This document shows positions 7,789-15,957 of a DNA stretch of 29,703 nucleotides, piece by piece. Position numbers and translations under genes: made by a program. The notes beneath the pieces are model-generated. The model made no database searches. It was not told the DNA's origin and worked only from the letters and a program-made list of their open reading frames with translations. Numbering within the stretch: the first letter of the stretch is position 1; every line of letters starts with the position of its first letter. The stretch is from BHER01 sp051652245 (lineage in GTDB: Bacteria > Bacillota_I > Bacilli_A > Culicoidibacterales > Culicoidibacteraceae), in NCBI GenBank assembly GCA_051652245.1, contig JBOFTV010000062.1:1-29703 (forward strand). The letters are read 5' to 3'.

Positions 7789-10455
7789 CTAATTCTTTTT
7801 TTCGGGGCTAGAATTTATCAATTTTATTGTTTTATATTCATTTGATTCCAATATTACTGTTCTATTGGTTATTAGTTTTCCGGTTTTTTCTGCTAGATTA
7901 CTTTCATGGGCAAACCACGTAGTTGGGTATTCAATCATGGTTTCCTGTGTCTGTTTGGTGCAATTATATAGTCTAATTATGTAGCCGGTTTGGGTTTCTG
8001 CTTTCTTTACTACACTTTGAATAATATGCTCATTACTGATTGTAAATAACTGATGCTCCTTGGCTATTTTTATTGATGAAGGTGGTAAGCTGAAATTATC
8101 TAGTCGTCGTGCTAGAGTGTCTAGCTGCTGCACTTGATAATAGCTTACGGGGCTTAAAAAGTTTTCATAATCATCTATTTGTCTTAGATTATTTGTCTTA
8201 TAGTTGAGGCTGTATGCAAACTTCATTTTTTGGATCATTTGCGCATCAGGAGTGTAAATAATTTTGTTATTTACACCTGATGCCCTTCCCGGTCTCCAGG
8301 CTAAATTATCTTTTCCTAGGCTTCCCACGCTTCTAAAAAGCGTTAGTGCAATGACTTTCTGATTAATTATTTGATATTCTTTAATATCTCTAGAAACAAT
8401 TCCAATTTGGTTTTTTTTACTATCTGTAATAGTCATAAACTGGTCTAACACATGGATATTTATCGGAATTTCAGCATATTTTTCTTTTTTCCAATTATCG
8501 TTTTGGAGTGTTGTCATTTCTCTTTCAATTATTCCAAATGCTTGTTTGGCATAATTTTTGGTAAAGCTTGCTTGCCCGCTTAACAAAACGCGGATGCGCT
8601 GGTCTTTTGCGCTGTTTATGAGGCTATGCGCTATTTTCATGCACGTCCCTTTGGCTCCAATTGTTATCTTAGTTTCAATTTCAACTGTTGTATCCTTGAT
8701 GAATTCGAGGCGGTTATCACCATTATGAGGGATTAATAGCTGATGGTAACATGTTAATATTGCATACGTATCCGCTTTTTCCGTCTTTGTTTTTAGTGGT
8801 AGAAGTGTTGAAAGTATCGGTTTATCATTTTCTAAAGGAGAATAGTCATAAGAATCACCCATATCTGCCGTATTTTCAAACTGAAGGAAATCAGTTATCT
8901 TTTGCCTACTTTGCTTATCAGTATAAATTAACTTATTTTGGAAGATAGCGATTTTGATCATTCTATTTTCAATTTGATGCTCGTCCGTCCTTATTAATAA
9001 TTTCATTTTTTTGCCTGGAATTATTGTTAATCGCCGATAATTCAACGCCTGCAGCTTAACATCCGCCAAAATAAGTGTGTGCTTGTAATATCCGGGTTGT
9101 TTTACCATTTTTTCGCCTGTTGCAGTCATTTTCACAACTACTCCACCACTAATATACTCTGCTCTTAGTGACGTAAATGGAAGCACTACTGTTGTATTGG
9201 TGTCAACTATTTGGATATTATTGTGAACACTAAATAATGAAACTTTTACATCCTCACATCTTATTTTTACTGATGAATTGAAGAGAAAAAAAACATCATT
9301 ATTGAGGGAATTACTTATTGCTGTTCCCATTTTTTTAAGCGAAATGTTTTGCAATCCATCGATTAATTCTTCAGCAGATTCTAGGCGATGCTTAATTGCT
9401 TGATTGGTTGTATCCGAATTACAGCAACCAATACTATCGTGAGCATGGATGTCAAATAGCATTTTCCAAATTGTATCCAGTTGTTTCTCTGGATACGCAA
9501 AAATTGAAAAAAAATCCGTAAAAACAAGTAGTGGCTCAAGGATTTGTATTAATTTATATTCCACCCTACTATTTATTTTTTTGATGTCATATCTTTGTGA
9601 AGCTATTGTCCGATGAATACGTGTTTTCTCTGATGCCATTCGTTCATTGCTAATAACGGTTGTAAAATGATTTTTTTTCCACGTTTGTGCCATAAAGCGC
9701 TCATAATCTGTTAGCTTAAAATGATACTCTTTTTGTAGGTGATTCAGCTGATCTACGATGTCGGGAAATGCCGAATTCACTAAAACTTGATCGCCTCCTG
9801 CAGGTAGGAGAATATCATTTGAGTCTTGATTGAGCGTAATTAATTTAGTTAGTAGCGGTCTAAGATGGTCGGTAAAATACGCCTCTGTTCCCTCAAGAAA
9901 TTTTCCTGGCCCATAGCCAAAATAAAGATAATTTGTTGCAATGCTTCTGCCATCCGGAGCTTTCCACCTGATATTTAAATTATTTGTTGTTAGCTCTTCT
10001 CTATAGATTCCGCGCTGAAGAATGCTATAATCAATTGAAAATTCGTGAAATATTGAAGGTAAATAGGCATTTTGACCAAAAGTGTCAGGCAAATAGCCAA
10101 TTTTCATCGTGTGCCCCATTTTATTGCTTAATCTTGTGCCATATAATAGATTACGGACAAGTGATTCGTGGTGAATTAATCTTGTATCAGCTTGTGTGTA
10201 CCACGGTCCAATAAATAGGCGCTTTGCTTTTACTAAGGACCTTATTTTCGCTTCATCTTCTGGATGCCATTGAAAATAGGCATCAATCACAGAATACTGA
10301 CCATCAAAAATATATGCTGGGAAGTTAGAATCTTTTTCGAGCGTTGTTAGCAGATGTTGTAAGTTTTCCCCGAGCATCAAATTAGAATCATTGAGTGTAA
10401 AGTACCACTCTCTATCCCAATGAGAATGTGGTACAACATGGATTATTTTTTTCAT
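7789..10455 (-). CDS. mngB: GH38 alpha-mannosidase, MngB-like (888 aa)
   Basis: Cytoplasmic zinc-dependent retaining alpha-mannosidase. In E. coli MngB cleaves 2-O-(6-phospho-alpha-mannosyl)-glycerate to mannose 6-phosphate and glycerate. Seen here: HSHWDREW near the N-terminus with zinc ligands His12 and Asp14, GPWYTQADTR with nucleophile Asp90, GYLPDTFGQ (120-128), and HAHDSIGCC supplying the last zinc histidine. The C-terminal half is the beta-rich GH38 domain, with LLGKEDLLLRPGRPSG of MngB matched by SLGKDNLAWRPGRASG. The length is close to MngB (about 877). The gene lies 17 bases after the EIIABC gene, the same pairing as E. coli mngA-mngB. Assignment to phospho-mannosylglycerate rests on this pairing; other phosphorylated alpha-mannosides remain possible. 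Confidence 0.93.
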   Translation of the reverse strand: MKKIIHVVPHSHWDREWYFTLNDSNLMLGENLQHLLTTLEKDSNFPAYIFDGQYSVIDAYFQWHPEDEAKIRSLVKAKRLFIGPWYTQADTRLIHHESLVRNLLYGTRLSNKMGHTMKIGYLPDTFGQNAYLPSIFHEFSIDYSILQRGIYREELTTNNLNIRWKAPDGRSIATNYLYFGYGPGKFLEGTEAYFTDHLRPLLTKLITLNQDSNDILLPAGGDQVLVNSAFPDIVDQLNHLQKEYHFKLTDYERFMAQTWKKNHFTTVISNERMASEKTRIHRTIASQRYDIKKINSRVEYKLIQILEPLLVFTDFFSIFAYPEKQLDTIWKMLFDIHAHDSIGCCNSDTTNQAIKHRLESAEELIDGLQNISLKKMGTAISNSLNNDVFFLFNSSVKIRCEDVKVSLFSVHNNIQIVDTNTTVVLPFTSLRAEYISGGVVVKMTATGEKMVKQPGYYKHTLILADVKLQALNYRRLTIIPGKKMKLLIRTDEHQIENRMIKIAIFQNKLIYTDKQSRQKITDFLQFENTADMGDSYDYSPLENDKPILSTLLPLKTKTEKADTYAILTCYHQLLIPHNGDNRLEFIKDTTVEIETKITIGAKGTCMKIAHSLINSAKDQRIRVLLSGQASFTKNYAKQAFGIIEREMTTLQNDNWKKEKYAEIPINIHVLDQFMTITDSKKNQIGIVSRDIKEYQIINQKVIALTLFRSVGSLGKDNLAWRPGRASGVNNKIIYTPDAQMIQKMKFAYSLNYKTNNLRQIDDYENFLSPVSYYQVQQLDTLARRLDNFSLPPSSIKIAKEHQLFTISNEHIIQSVVKKAETQTGYIIRLYNCTKQTQETMIEYPTTWFAHESNLAEKTGKLITNRTVILESNEYKTIKLINSSPEKKN

Positions 10456-10472
10456 GTTAAAAATCCTTTCAG

Positions 10473-12416
10473 CTATTTTTCTTTTCTTTTAATAAGGTAG
10501 AATCTTACAAGAATATTACTTATCGCAATAAATAATGCTCCACACAAAACGCCGGCAATGTATGCGGGTACATTTGTTGCAAGCGGCCACCCCCAAATAG
10601 CTGGCAGTGGTAGCCATTGCTCTGCGCCCAAAAATATTGCAACCCATGAACCAAATATCGCACCTAGAATATTAAGCGGAATGGTAACGAATGGATTTTT
10701 CAGCATAAACGGGATTGCCCCCTCACTAACTGCAATAAACCCCAAAACCAGCGATGTGCTCCCCGTTACACGTAAATCTTCATCAAATACCCTGCGACCA
10801 ACAATAAATTTATCTAACACTGTTGCTAATCCCAAGCCAATTGGTGGAATAACAATTGATAATACTCGCGGTGTTAGGGGGAAAATTTTTTCCGTTGCTA
10901 GGGGAATTGCTACAGCTCCTGCTGCTTTATTTACCGGGCCACCAAGATCAAATGCGGTTAGTCCTGCAATAATTGCTGATAGTCCATATTTTCCCAGGTC
11001 AGTAGCATTTTTTATCGTATGTTGTAACGATTGATTTATCCACCCAAACACTGGTTCAACCAATAAGTAATTTATAATAAAAAGACATAATAGGGTTACT
11101 CCTGGGATAATTAACATCGGTTTAATCGCTGCCATATTTTTTGACACCCTTATTTTCTTATTAAGAAAATCGGCAACAAATCCTACTGCTATCGATAATA
11201 TTAACGCGCCCATAAATCCCGAGGGAATTGCACCTTTAATCCCCCACATTGTGGAATGGATTCCTGCTGCAAGTATCCCCGATGCAAAGCCTGGGATAAG
11301 ACCGGGTCTATCAGCTAGTGAATAGGCAACAAACATCCCAAATATTGGATAAATAAATAGTAATAATAACCCGCCAAATTTATCTAAATAGTACAGCGAG
11401 ATGAGAAACTGATTTGTTTGCTGTGCCATTAAATCAGCAGAAATAATAATGTTTGTCCACCCCATTGACATTGCCATTAGCTTAGCAATTCCAGTCATTA
11501 GTCCCGCTCCAACAAGCACAGGAATCATATAGGATATCCCTGTCATGATAGCTTGATAGCTTCTTTTAGTAAAGCCGGTGGCTTCTTCTTCTAGTACATT
11601 AGAATCGCTCATTGCAACAACACCTTGTGGTGTTGTCATGATACTTTGAATAATCTGGTCGGCTCTTTTTAAGGGCTCTGAAACGTTCACTTGAACAAAG
11701 GGAAGCCCACTAAATCGTTGTTTATCCTTGACTGCTACATCAGCAGCAAAAATAATACCTAATGCCCTTTTGACATCATTTACCCCTAGTCTATCCTCAA
11801 TTCCTGAAGCACCTTGTTTTTCAACTTTGATGGCATAGCCAAGTCGTGTTGCTGCTTCCTCTAGTGCTGTTGCAGCCATATATGTGTGCGCAATCCCTGT
11901 TGAGCAAGCTGTAATTGCCAGTAGAAATCCTTTCGTTGGCGCTACTTCTCCCGGTTTTTCATCTTCTGTAAAAAAATTAATGAACGCCTTTTTGCTAGGC
12001 AACGACTTTAGCTTTTCGACTGCGCCTAAACTGCCTAATTTTGCACTGATTGCTCCAAGTATTTGTAGATGTACTGTTGCGTCTGTTCTTACTGGTAACA
12101 GTATTAAGAAAATTAAGTCAACTTTATTTGTTTTATCAATACTACCCCAATCAGTTATCGGCTCATCTATTTTGGCAATAAGGAGTAGCGGTTCACTTAC
12201 CGTAGCGGTTTTTCCGTGAGGAATAGCGAGGCCATTACCCATGCCTGTAGCTGCAATTGCTTCCCGTTCATAGATCGCCTCCAATGCTTGTTTTTTATTG
12301 CTAACCATTCCTTTTTCTTCTAGTATTGTTATCATTGCTTCTAGTGCTGTCGACTTAGATTCATATTTTGCATCAAATATAATAAGTTCTTCTTTTAATA
12401 CATCTTGAATTTTCAT
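10473..12416 (-). CDS. mngA: PTS EIIABC of the fructose family, MngA-like (647 aa)
   Basis: Membrane permease that imports and phosphorylates a sugar, with all three domains fused in the order A-B-C. The IIA domain (about 1-150) has phospho-histidine 67 in GLAIPHGK. IIB (about 163-260) has phospho-cysteine 171 in ITACSTGIAHTYMAA. IIC (about 295-640) has many spans and the family signature DLGGPVNKAAGA. Order and length match E. coli MngA, the 2-O-alpha-mannosylglycerate permease, though fructose permeases share the layout; the adjacent mngB-like gene decides in favour of MngA. I place the start at 12416, giving MKIQDVLKEE, because AAAGGAAT lies 10-12 bases upstream. An in-frame ATG 45 bases further up lacks a site. 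Confidence 0.9.
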   Translation of the reverse strand: MKIQDVLKEELIIFDAKYESKSTALEAMITILEEKGMVSNKKQALEAIYEREAIAATGMGNGLAIPHGKTATVSEPLLLIAKIDEPITDWGSIDKTNKVDLIFLILLPVRTDATVHLQILGAISAKLGSLGAVEKLKSLPSKKAFINFFTEDEKPGEVAPTKGFLLAITACSTGIAHTYMAATALEEAATRLGYAIKVEKQGASGIEDRLGVNDVKRALGIIFAADVAVKDKQRFSGLPFVQVNVSEPLKRADQIIQSIMTTPQGVVAMSDSNVLEEEATGFTKRSYQAIMTGISYMIPVLVGAGLMTGIAKLMAMSMGWTNIIISADLMAQQTNQFLISLYYLDKFGGLLLLFIYPIFGMFVAYSLADRPGLIPGFASGILAAGIHSTMWGIKGAIPSGFMGALILSIAVGFVADFLNKKIRVSKNMAAIKPMLIIPGVTLLCLFIINYLLVEPVFGWINQSLQHTIKNATDLGKYGLSAIIAGLTAFDLGGPVNKAAGAVAIPLATEKIFPLTPRVLSIVIPPIGLGLATVLDKFIVGRRVFDEDLRVTGSTSLVLGFIAVSEGAIPFMLKNPFVTIPLNILGAIFGSWVAIFLGAEQWLPLPAIWGWPLATNVPAYIAGVLCGALFIAISNILVRFYLIKRKEK

Positions 12417-12578
12417 TTTTATCTTTATTCCTTTCACGATACTCAAAAGCCATATTTGCACTAAATTGGTGCATGGCTAAGCGTATTTTTTCCTCTTTGA
12501 GTTCTTTTGTAAGCAGCTTTCTCCTGCATCCAGTTTAGTTCATTCTCCTTTCTTTTCTTATGGTAAAAAAGATTATGG

Positions 12579-12592
12579 GGGTAACGCTTACA
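12579..12592 (-). promoter_or_regulatory. cre site (CcpA operator) upstream of mngA
   Basis: TGTAAGCGTTACCC on the minus strand matches 12 of 14 positions of the cre consensus TGWAANCGNTNWCA. It lies 160 bases before the mngA start, next to a possible -10 (CATAAT, 12598-12603). This suggests glucose repression of the mng operon. The matching -35 is poor, so the promoter itself is uncertain. Confidence 0.65.
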
Positions 12593-12626
12593 TTTTAATT
12601 ATGCCATGGTTAAGATTTCTTTCATA

Positions 12627-12649
12627 GTACAAGCAATGTATAATTGTAC
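12627..12649. promoter_or_regulatory. Inverted repeat, possible RpiR-type operator
   Basis: Perfect 6-base arms GTACAA (12627-12632) and TTGTAC (12644-12649) are 11 bases apart, centred between the divergent mngA and RpiR genes. The right arm is the -35 of the regulator promoter. It could be the regulator's binding site for autoregulation and control of mngA; this is inferred from position only. Confidence 0.35.
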
Positions 12650-12672
12650 AGTTGCTAAAAATAAGCTATAAT
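12644..12672 (+). promoter_or_regulatory. Sigma-A promoter of the RpiR regulator gene
   Basis: TTGTAC (12644-12649), a 17-base spacer and TATAAT (12667-12672), ending 32 bases before the ATG at 12705. A GGGG-containing ribosome binding site lies between. Confidence 0.8.
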
Positions 12673-12704
12673 GGAGAAAATAGAAAGAAATTGGGGTTAT
12701 AATT

Positions 12705-13439
12705 ATGAGCAATATTATTCGATATTTTTCATTTTATCTAGCTGCATTGAGCGCGTCAGAAAAACATGTCCTTTATTTTATTGACACCCTACCAAACATT
12801 CAATATAAACAACTAAAGTTACAACAATTGGCAGAAGATGCTCATGTTAGCACAACAACTGTTATTCGAATGTGCCATAAACTGCAATTTACTGGATTTA
12901 GTGAGTTCAAATTTTTTATTTCCAAAACAGAGAGGGAGGATAACAGACAAAATACAATTCAACAATGTGCGCGGCAAGTAGTAACGACCAAAAATATACA
13001 GCAATATCAAAAAGCAGCAGACCTAATTCTACGAGCAAAGCGCGTTGTTGTAATCGGGGTTGGCTTATCTAAAATTGCGGCAGAATATTTTAGTAAATTA
13101 CTTTTGCAGTCAGGAAAAGAATCATCCTATGTTTACGATTCACATATTTTAACATTACTTCCAGGTACGCTGACAGCTGAAGATTTAGTCATTATTATTT
13201 CTGCCAGTGGTAAAACGACGACAATTTTATCCGTCGCCCAACAATTACATTATAGTAATATAGCAACCATTGCTCTTACCAATGTCCTTGACACCCCGCT
13301 ACAGCATTATACTAATTTCTCTTTCAGTACAGGGATTCCACGACAACTATATAATGGTTTCGATATTTCTCCCCGCTCCTTGATTTTGACGATTCTTGAT
13401 ATCATTTTTGACACATACCTACTCAAAATTACCAGCTGA
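12705..13439 (+). CDS. RpiR/MurR-family transcriptional regulator (244 aa)
   Basis: DNA-binding regulator with an N-terminal RpiR helix-turn-helix (about 1-75; QQLAEDAHVSTTTVIRMCHK is the recognition region). A SIS sugar-phosphate-binding domain follows (about 95-240; VVVIGVGLSKIAAEYFSKLL and VIIISASGKTT). Regulators of this family sense phosphorylated sugars. It is divergent from mngA across a shared control region, so it most likely regulates the mng operon, perhaps with mannose 6-phosphate or phospho-mannosylglycerate as signal. In E. coli the mng operon uses an unrelated GntR-type regulator, so this is a different solution. Monocistronic: it ends 44 bases before a strong terminator. Confidence 0.92.
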   Translation: MSNIIRYFSFYLAALSASEKHVLYFIDTLPNIQYKQLKLQQLAEDAHVSTTTVIRMCHKLQFTGFSEFKFFISKTEREDNRQNTIQQCARQVVTTKNIQQYQKAADLILRAKRVVVIGVGLSKIAAEYFSKLLLQSGKESSYVYDSHILTLLPGTLTAEDLVIIISASGKTTTILSVAQQLHYSNIATIALTNVLDTPLQHYTNFSFSTGIPRQLYNGFDISPRSLILTILDIIFDTYLLKITS

Positions 13440-13482
13440 CAAGAATTTCCCATTATACACTATGCATAAGCACATTAACCAT

Positions 13483-13524
13483 AAAAAACAGGTAGGTTCT
13501 AATAAAAGAACCTACCTGTTTTTT
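13483..13524. terminator. Bidirectional terminator between convergent regulator genes
   Basis: An 18-base perfect inverted repeat (13483-13500 with 13507-13524) around a 6-base loop has A-tract and T-tract ends. It can end both the RpiR gene (+) and the PocR-type gene (-). Confidence 0.93.
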
Positions 13525-13595
13525 AATACACCGAATTTTTACTTAATTACGACCTTCTTTCAAGTACAAGCTTTGAGTAGATCAGCTAGTCCTAA

Positions 13596-14633
13596 TTAGT
13601 GTAGTCTGTCAACCTTTATTGCCGTCAATTCACTACGATAAATTAACGGCGTTACCAATTCTTGTTTTTTAAAGACCTTGATAAAATAACTTGGGTCAGA
13701 GAAGCCTAATTCGTCGCTAATCTGTGTTACAGACAGGGTTGTTTTTTCTAATAATTGTTTCGCCCACTCCACCTTTAATTGCATCAGATATGTCGTATAC
13801 GGTATTCCCACTTCTTTTGAAAAAACACGGCTAAAATACCCCGGACTTAAATGGACAAGAGAGGATGCCTCATTTAATGATAACATCCTACTCCGATTTG
13901 TATTTAAATACTCTATAATGGGGGACAATATAGAATCTTTTTTCGAAACAAAAGGGGAAACGAAGTTGTCAATATAGACATTGCTAATTGCCTTAGAAAG
14001 TGATGTTTTTATATTATTTATATTCTGTTGCATAGCAAGGGGAGGCGTTTGAGTACTAATATTAGAAGCGTTTATGTTCAAATATAAATCTAGTAAATAA
14101 TTTTTGTTTTTTGCTTCATCGACAATGTAATTGCATAAGCAAAAGAGCATTTCTGAGATTGACGCTATTTTATCATAAGATAATACCGGGAGAGCATTGT
14201 AGAGTTCTTGTAATTCTGTAGAATTGTTAAGCGCAGACATTCCCGTTGGTGAAAGATGTAGCTGTTCAATGTCCATCGAGGCATCCTGATCAGCTAAGCG
14301 AACTTGCCCCGCCATAACAGCACCAACATAACGATCATTAACCGAAATCGGAATTGCAATGTCAATAATACTAAAATGACACATATATATATATGGTTTA
14401 TTTGTACAAACAGCTTCAAATCCACCACGTGAATCACATTTTTGACAGCGTTTTGATAGCACTTCATCAGCACGGACACGCTGACAGAAATCACTGCATG
14501 CACTATGTCTAGTGATCGGATTCCCCTTATAGTCCGTTGTAAGAATAGCTAGTTGCGTAAGTTGAGCAAGAGAATCTTGTAATGTTTGCCATTTATTTAA
14601 ATCCAAAATTTTCTCTAAGCTATAATTTTTCAT
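13596..14633 (-). CDS. PocR-domain AraC-family regulator (345 aa)
   Basis: Transcription regulator with an N-terminal PocR sensor domain (about 5-170) and a C-terminal AraC double helix-turn-helix (about 245-340; SLNEASSLVHLSPGYFSRVF and VTQISDELGFSDPSYFIKVF). The sensor has the cysteine-rich pattern of the family (CSDFCQRV, RCQKCD, YMCHF). PocR-type domains are linked to small diols such as propanediol and to glycerol-type inducers. It is divergent from the glycerol dehydrogenase and dihydroxyacetone kinase genes, so it is likely their activator. I choose the ATG at 14633 (MKNYSLEKI) because TTGGAG lies upstream; an earlier ATG at 14651 overlaps that site. Confidence 0.9.
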   Translation of the reverse strand: MKNYSLEKILDLNKWQTLQDSLAQLTQLAILTTDYKGNPITRHSACSDFCQRVRADEVLSKRCQKCDSRGGFEAVCTNKPYIYMCHFSIIDIAIPISVNDRYVGAVMAGQVRLADQDASMDIEQLHLSPTGMSALNNSTELQELYNALPVLSYDKIASISEMLFCLCNYIVDEAKNKNYLLDLYLNINASNISTQTPPLAMQQNINNIKTSLSKAISNVYIDNFVSPFVSKKDSILSPIIEYLNTNRSRMLSLNEASSLVHLSPGYFSRVFSKEVGIPYTTYLMQLKVEWAKQLLEKTTLSVTQISDELGFSDPSYFIKVFKKQELVTPLIYRSELTAIKVDRLH

Positions 14634-14734
14634 TGTAATTTCTCCAATCATTCATTAAATATCGTTAAAGTTTCATCTGCGATAGTAAAATTGTGACACT
14701 ACTTTAATTCATAATACCATTTTACCATATAAAA

Positions 14735-14748
14735 TTGTAATTTTACAA
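14735..14748. promoter_or_regulatory. Short inverted repeat in the PocR/gldA intergenic region
   Basis: TTGTAA and TTACAA arms are separated by two bases. The repeat lies upstream of a gldA -10-like TATAAT at 14784-14789 that has no good -35, as expected for an activated promoter. It could be an operator, but in AT-rich sequence it could also be chance. Confidence 0.3.
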
Positions 14749-14822
14749 CATATTATTCGGATGCTTTTATATTAATAAAAAGCTATAATTTACTTGAGAT
14801 AAAAAAAATGGAGGAAATAACG

Positions 14823-15953
14823 ATGAGAAAAGCATTTATCTGTCCCACAAAATATGTTCAGGGAGAAAATGAAATAAAAAACCTGGGCTATTTTGTAAAA
14901 ACTTTTGGTAATTCCGCATTATTAATTGCACATCCAGATGATGTTCAAAGAGTAAAAGCAAAATTAGAGCAAACGCAAGAAAAATTTGGCATTACCTTTG
15001 TAGCATGCGATTTTCATGGAGAGTGTTCAAAACAAGAAGTAGCACGCTTACAAAAAATAGCAACAGAGCATAATTGTGCATGTATAATTGGTTTAGGCGG
15101 CGGAAAAGCTATTGATACAGCAAAATGTGTTGCTGAAGGTGAAGCACTCATTATTGTTCCAACAATTGCTGCAACTGATGCACCTACAAGTCATTCTGCG
15201 GTATTATATACACCGGATGGCGAATTTGATGAGTATGCATATTACAAACAAGGTCCTAGCGTCGTTCTTGTTGATACAACAGTAATCGCAGCTGCACCTA
15301 CACGATTTCTTGTATCGGGGATGGGAGATGCCATTTCAACATATTTTGAAGCACGTGCAACGGCTGCATCATATTCAAATGTAAATGCCGGACTACCTTG
15401 TGGTGCTCGTGAAGATTTCTGTGGACCTGCAAAGGGAACAAATGCTGCACTAGCACTTGCAAAATTGTGTTTCGAGACATTATTAGCTGATGGCCTCAAA
15501 GCAAAAGAATCATGTGATAGAAACGTTGTAACACAAGCATTAGAGAATATTGTCGAAACAAATATTTTATTGTCAGGTTTAGGCTTTGAAAGTGCCGGAT
15601 TAGGTGGAGCACATGCAATTCATGATGGCTTAACCATTTTAGAAGGAACACATAAGTATTTCCATGGCGAAAAAGTAGCCTTTGGGACACTTTGTCAACT
15701 AGTCTTAGAAAACGCTCCCACAGAAGAAATTAATATTGTGTTAGATTTCTTGTTATCAGTGGGATTACCAGTTTGTCTTGAAGATATTGGTGTCGATAAA
15801 ATTTCTCCCGCGGAGTTATTGGAAGTAGCCCAAAAGGCTTGTATACCCGAAGAATCAATTCATGCAATGCCATTCCCAATCACGGTAGCGGAAGTAGCAG
15901 CCGCAATTAGCACGGCCGATTTAATTGGTAAAAATTATAAGGATAGAGGTTAA
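14823..15953 (+). CDS. gldA: Glycerol dehydrogenase, NAD-dependent (376 aa)
   Basis: Cytoplasmic iron-containing-ADH-family enzyme that oxidises glycerol to dihydroxyacetone. NAD-binding GLGGGKAIDTAK (91-102) and TDAPTSHSAV are present, and the metal ligands are in place: Asp169 in SGMGDAIS, His264 in GGAHAIHDGL and His281 in KYFHGEKVAFG. Length matches GldA (about 367-370). The start at 14823 is chosen because GGAGG (14810-14814) lies 8 bases before it; an earlier ATG overlaps that site. It is followed 4 bases later by dihydroxyacetone kinase, giving a complete oxidative route from glycerol to DHAP. Confidence 0.93.
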   Translation: MRKAFICPTKYVQGENEIKNLGYFVKTFGNSALLIAHPDDVQRVKAKLEQTQEKFGITFVACDFHGECSKQEVARLQKIATEHNCACIIGLGGGKAIDTAKCVAEGEALIIVPTIAATDAPTSHSAVLYTPDGEFDEYAYYKQGPSVVLVDTTVIAAAPTRFLVSGMGDAISTYFEARATAASYSNVNAGLPCGAREDFCGPAKGTNAALALAKLCFETLLADGLKAKESCDRNVVTQALENIVETNILLSGLGFESAGLGGAHAIHDGLTILEGTHKYFHGEKVAFGTLCQLVLENAPTEEINIVLDFLLSVGLPVCLEDIGVDKISPAELLEVAQKACIPEESIHAMPFPITVAEVAAAISTADLIGKNYKDRG

Positions 15954-15957
15954 TTTG

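Noticed and set aside
10558..11034. A 158-codon plus-strand open frame
   Set aside because: It lies wholly antisense to the strongly supported EIIC domain of the MngA-like gene, has no ribosome binding site, and its composition mirrors the opposite strand.
14735..14789. A standard sigma-A promoter for gldA
   Set aside because: TATAAT at 14784-14789 is good, but nothing like TTGACA lies 16-18 bases upstream, so I do not call a complete promoter; activation by the PocR-type protein could explain this.
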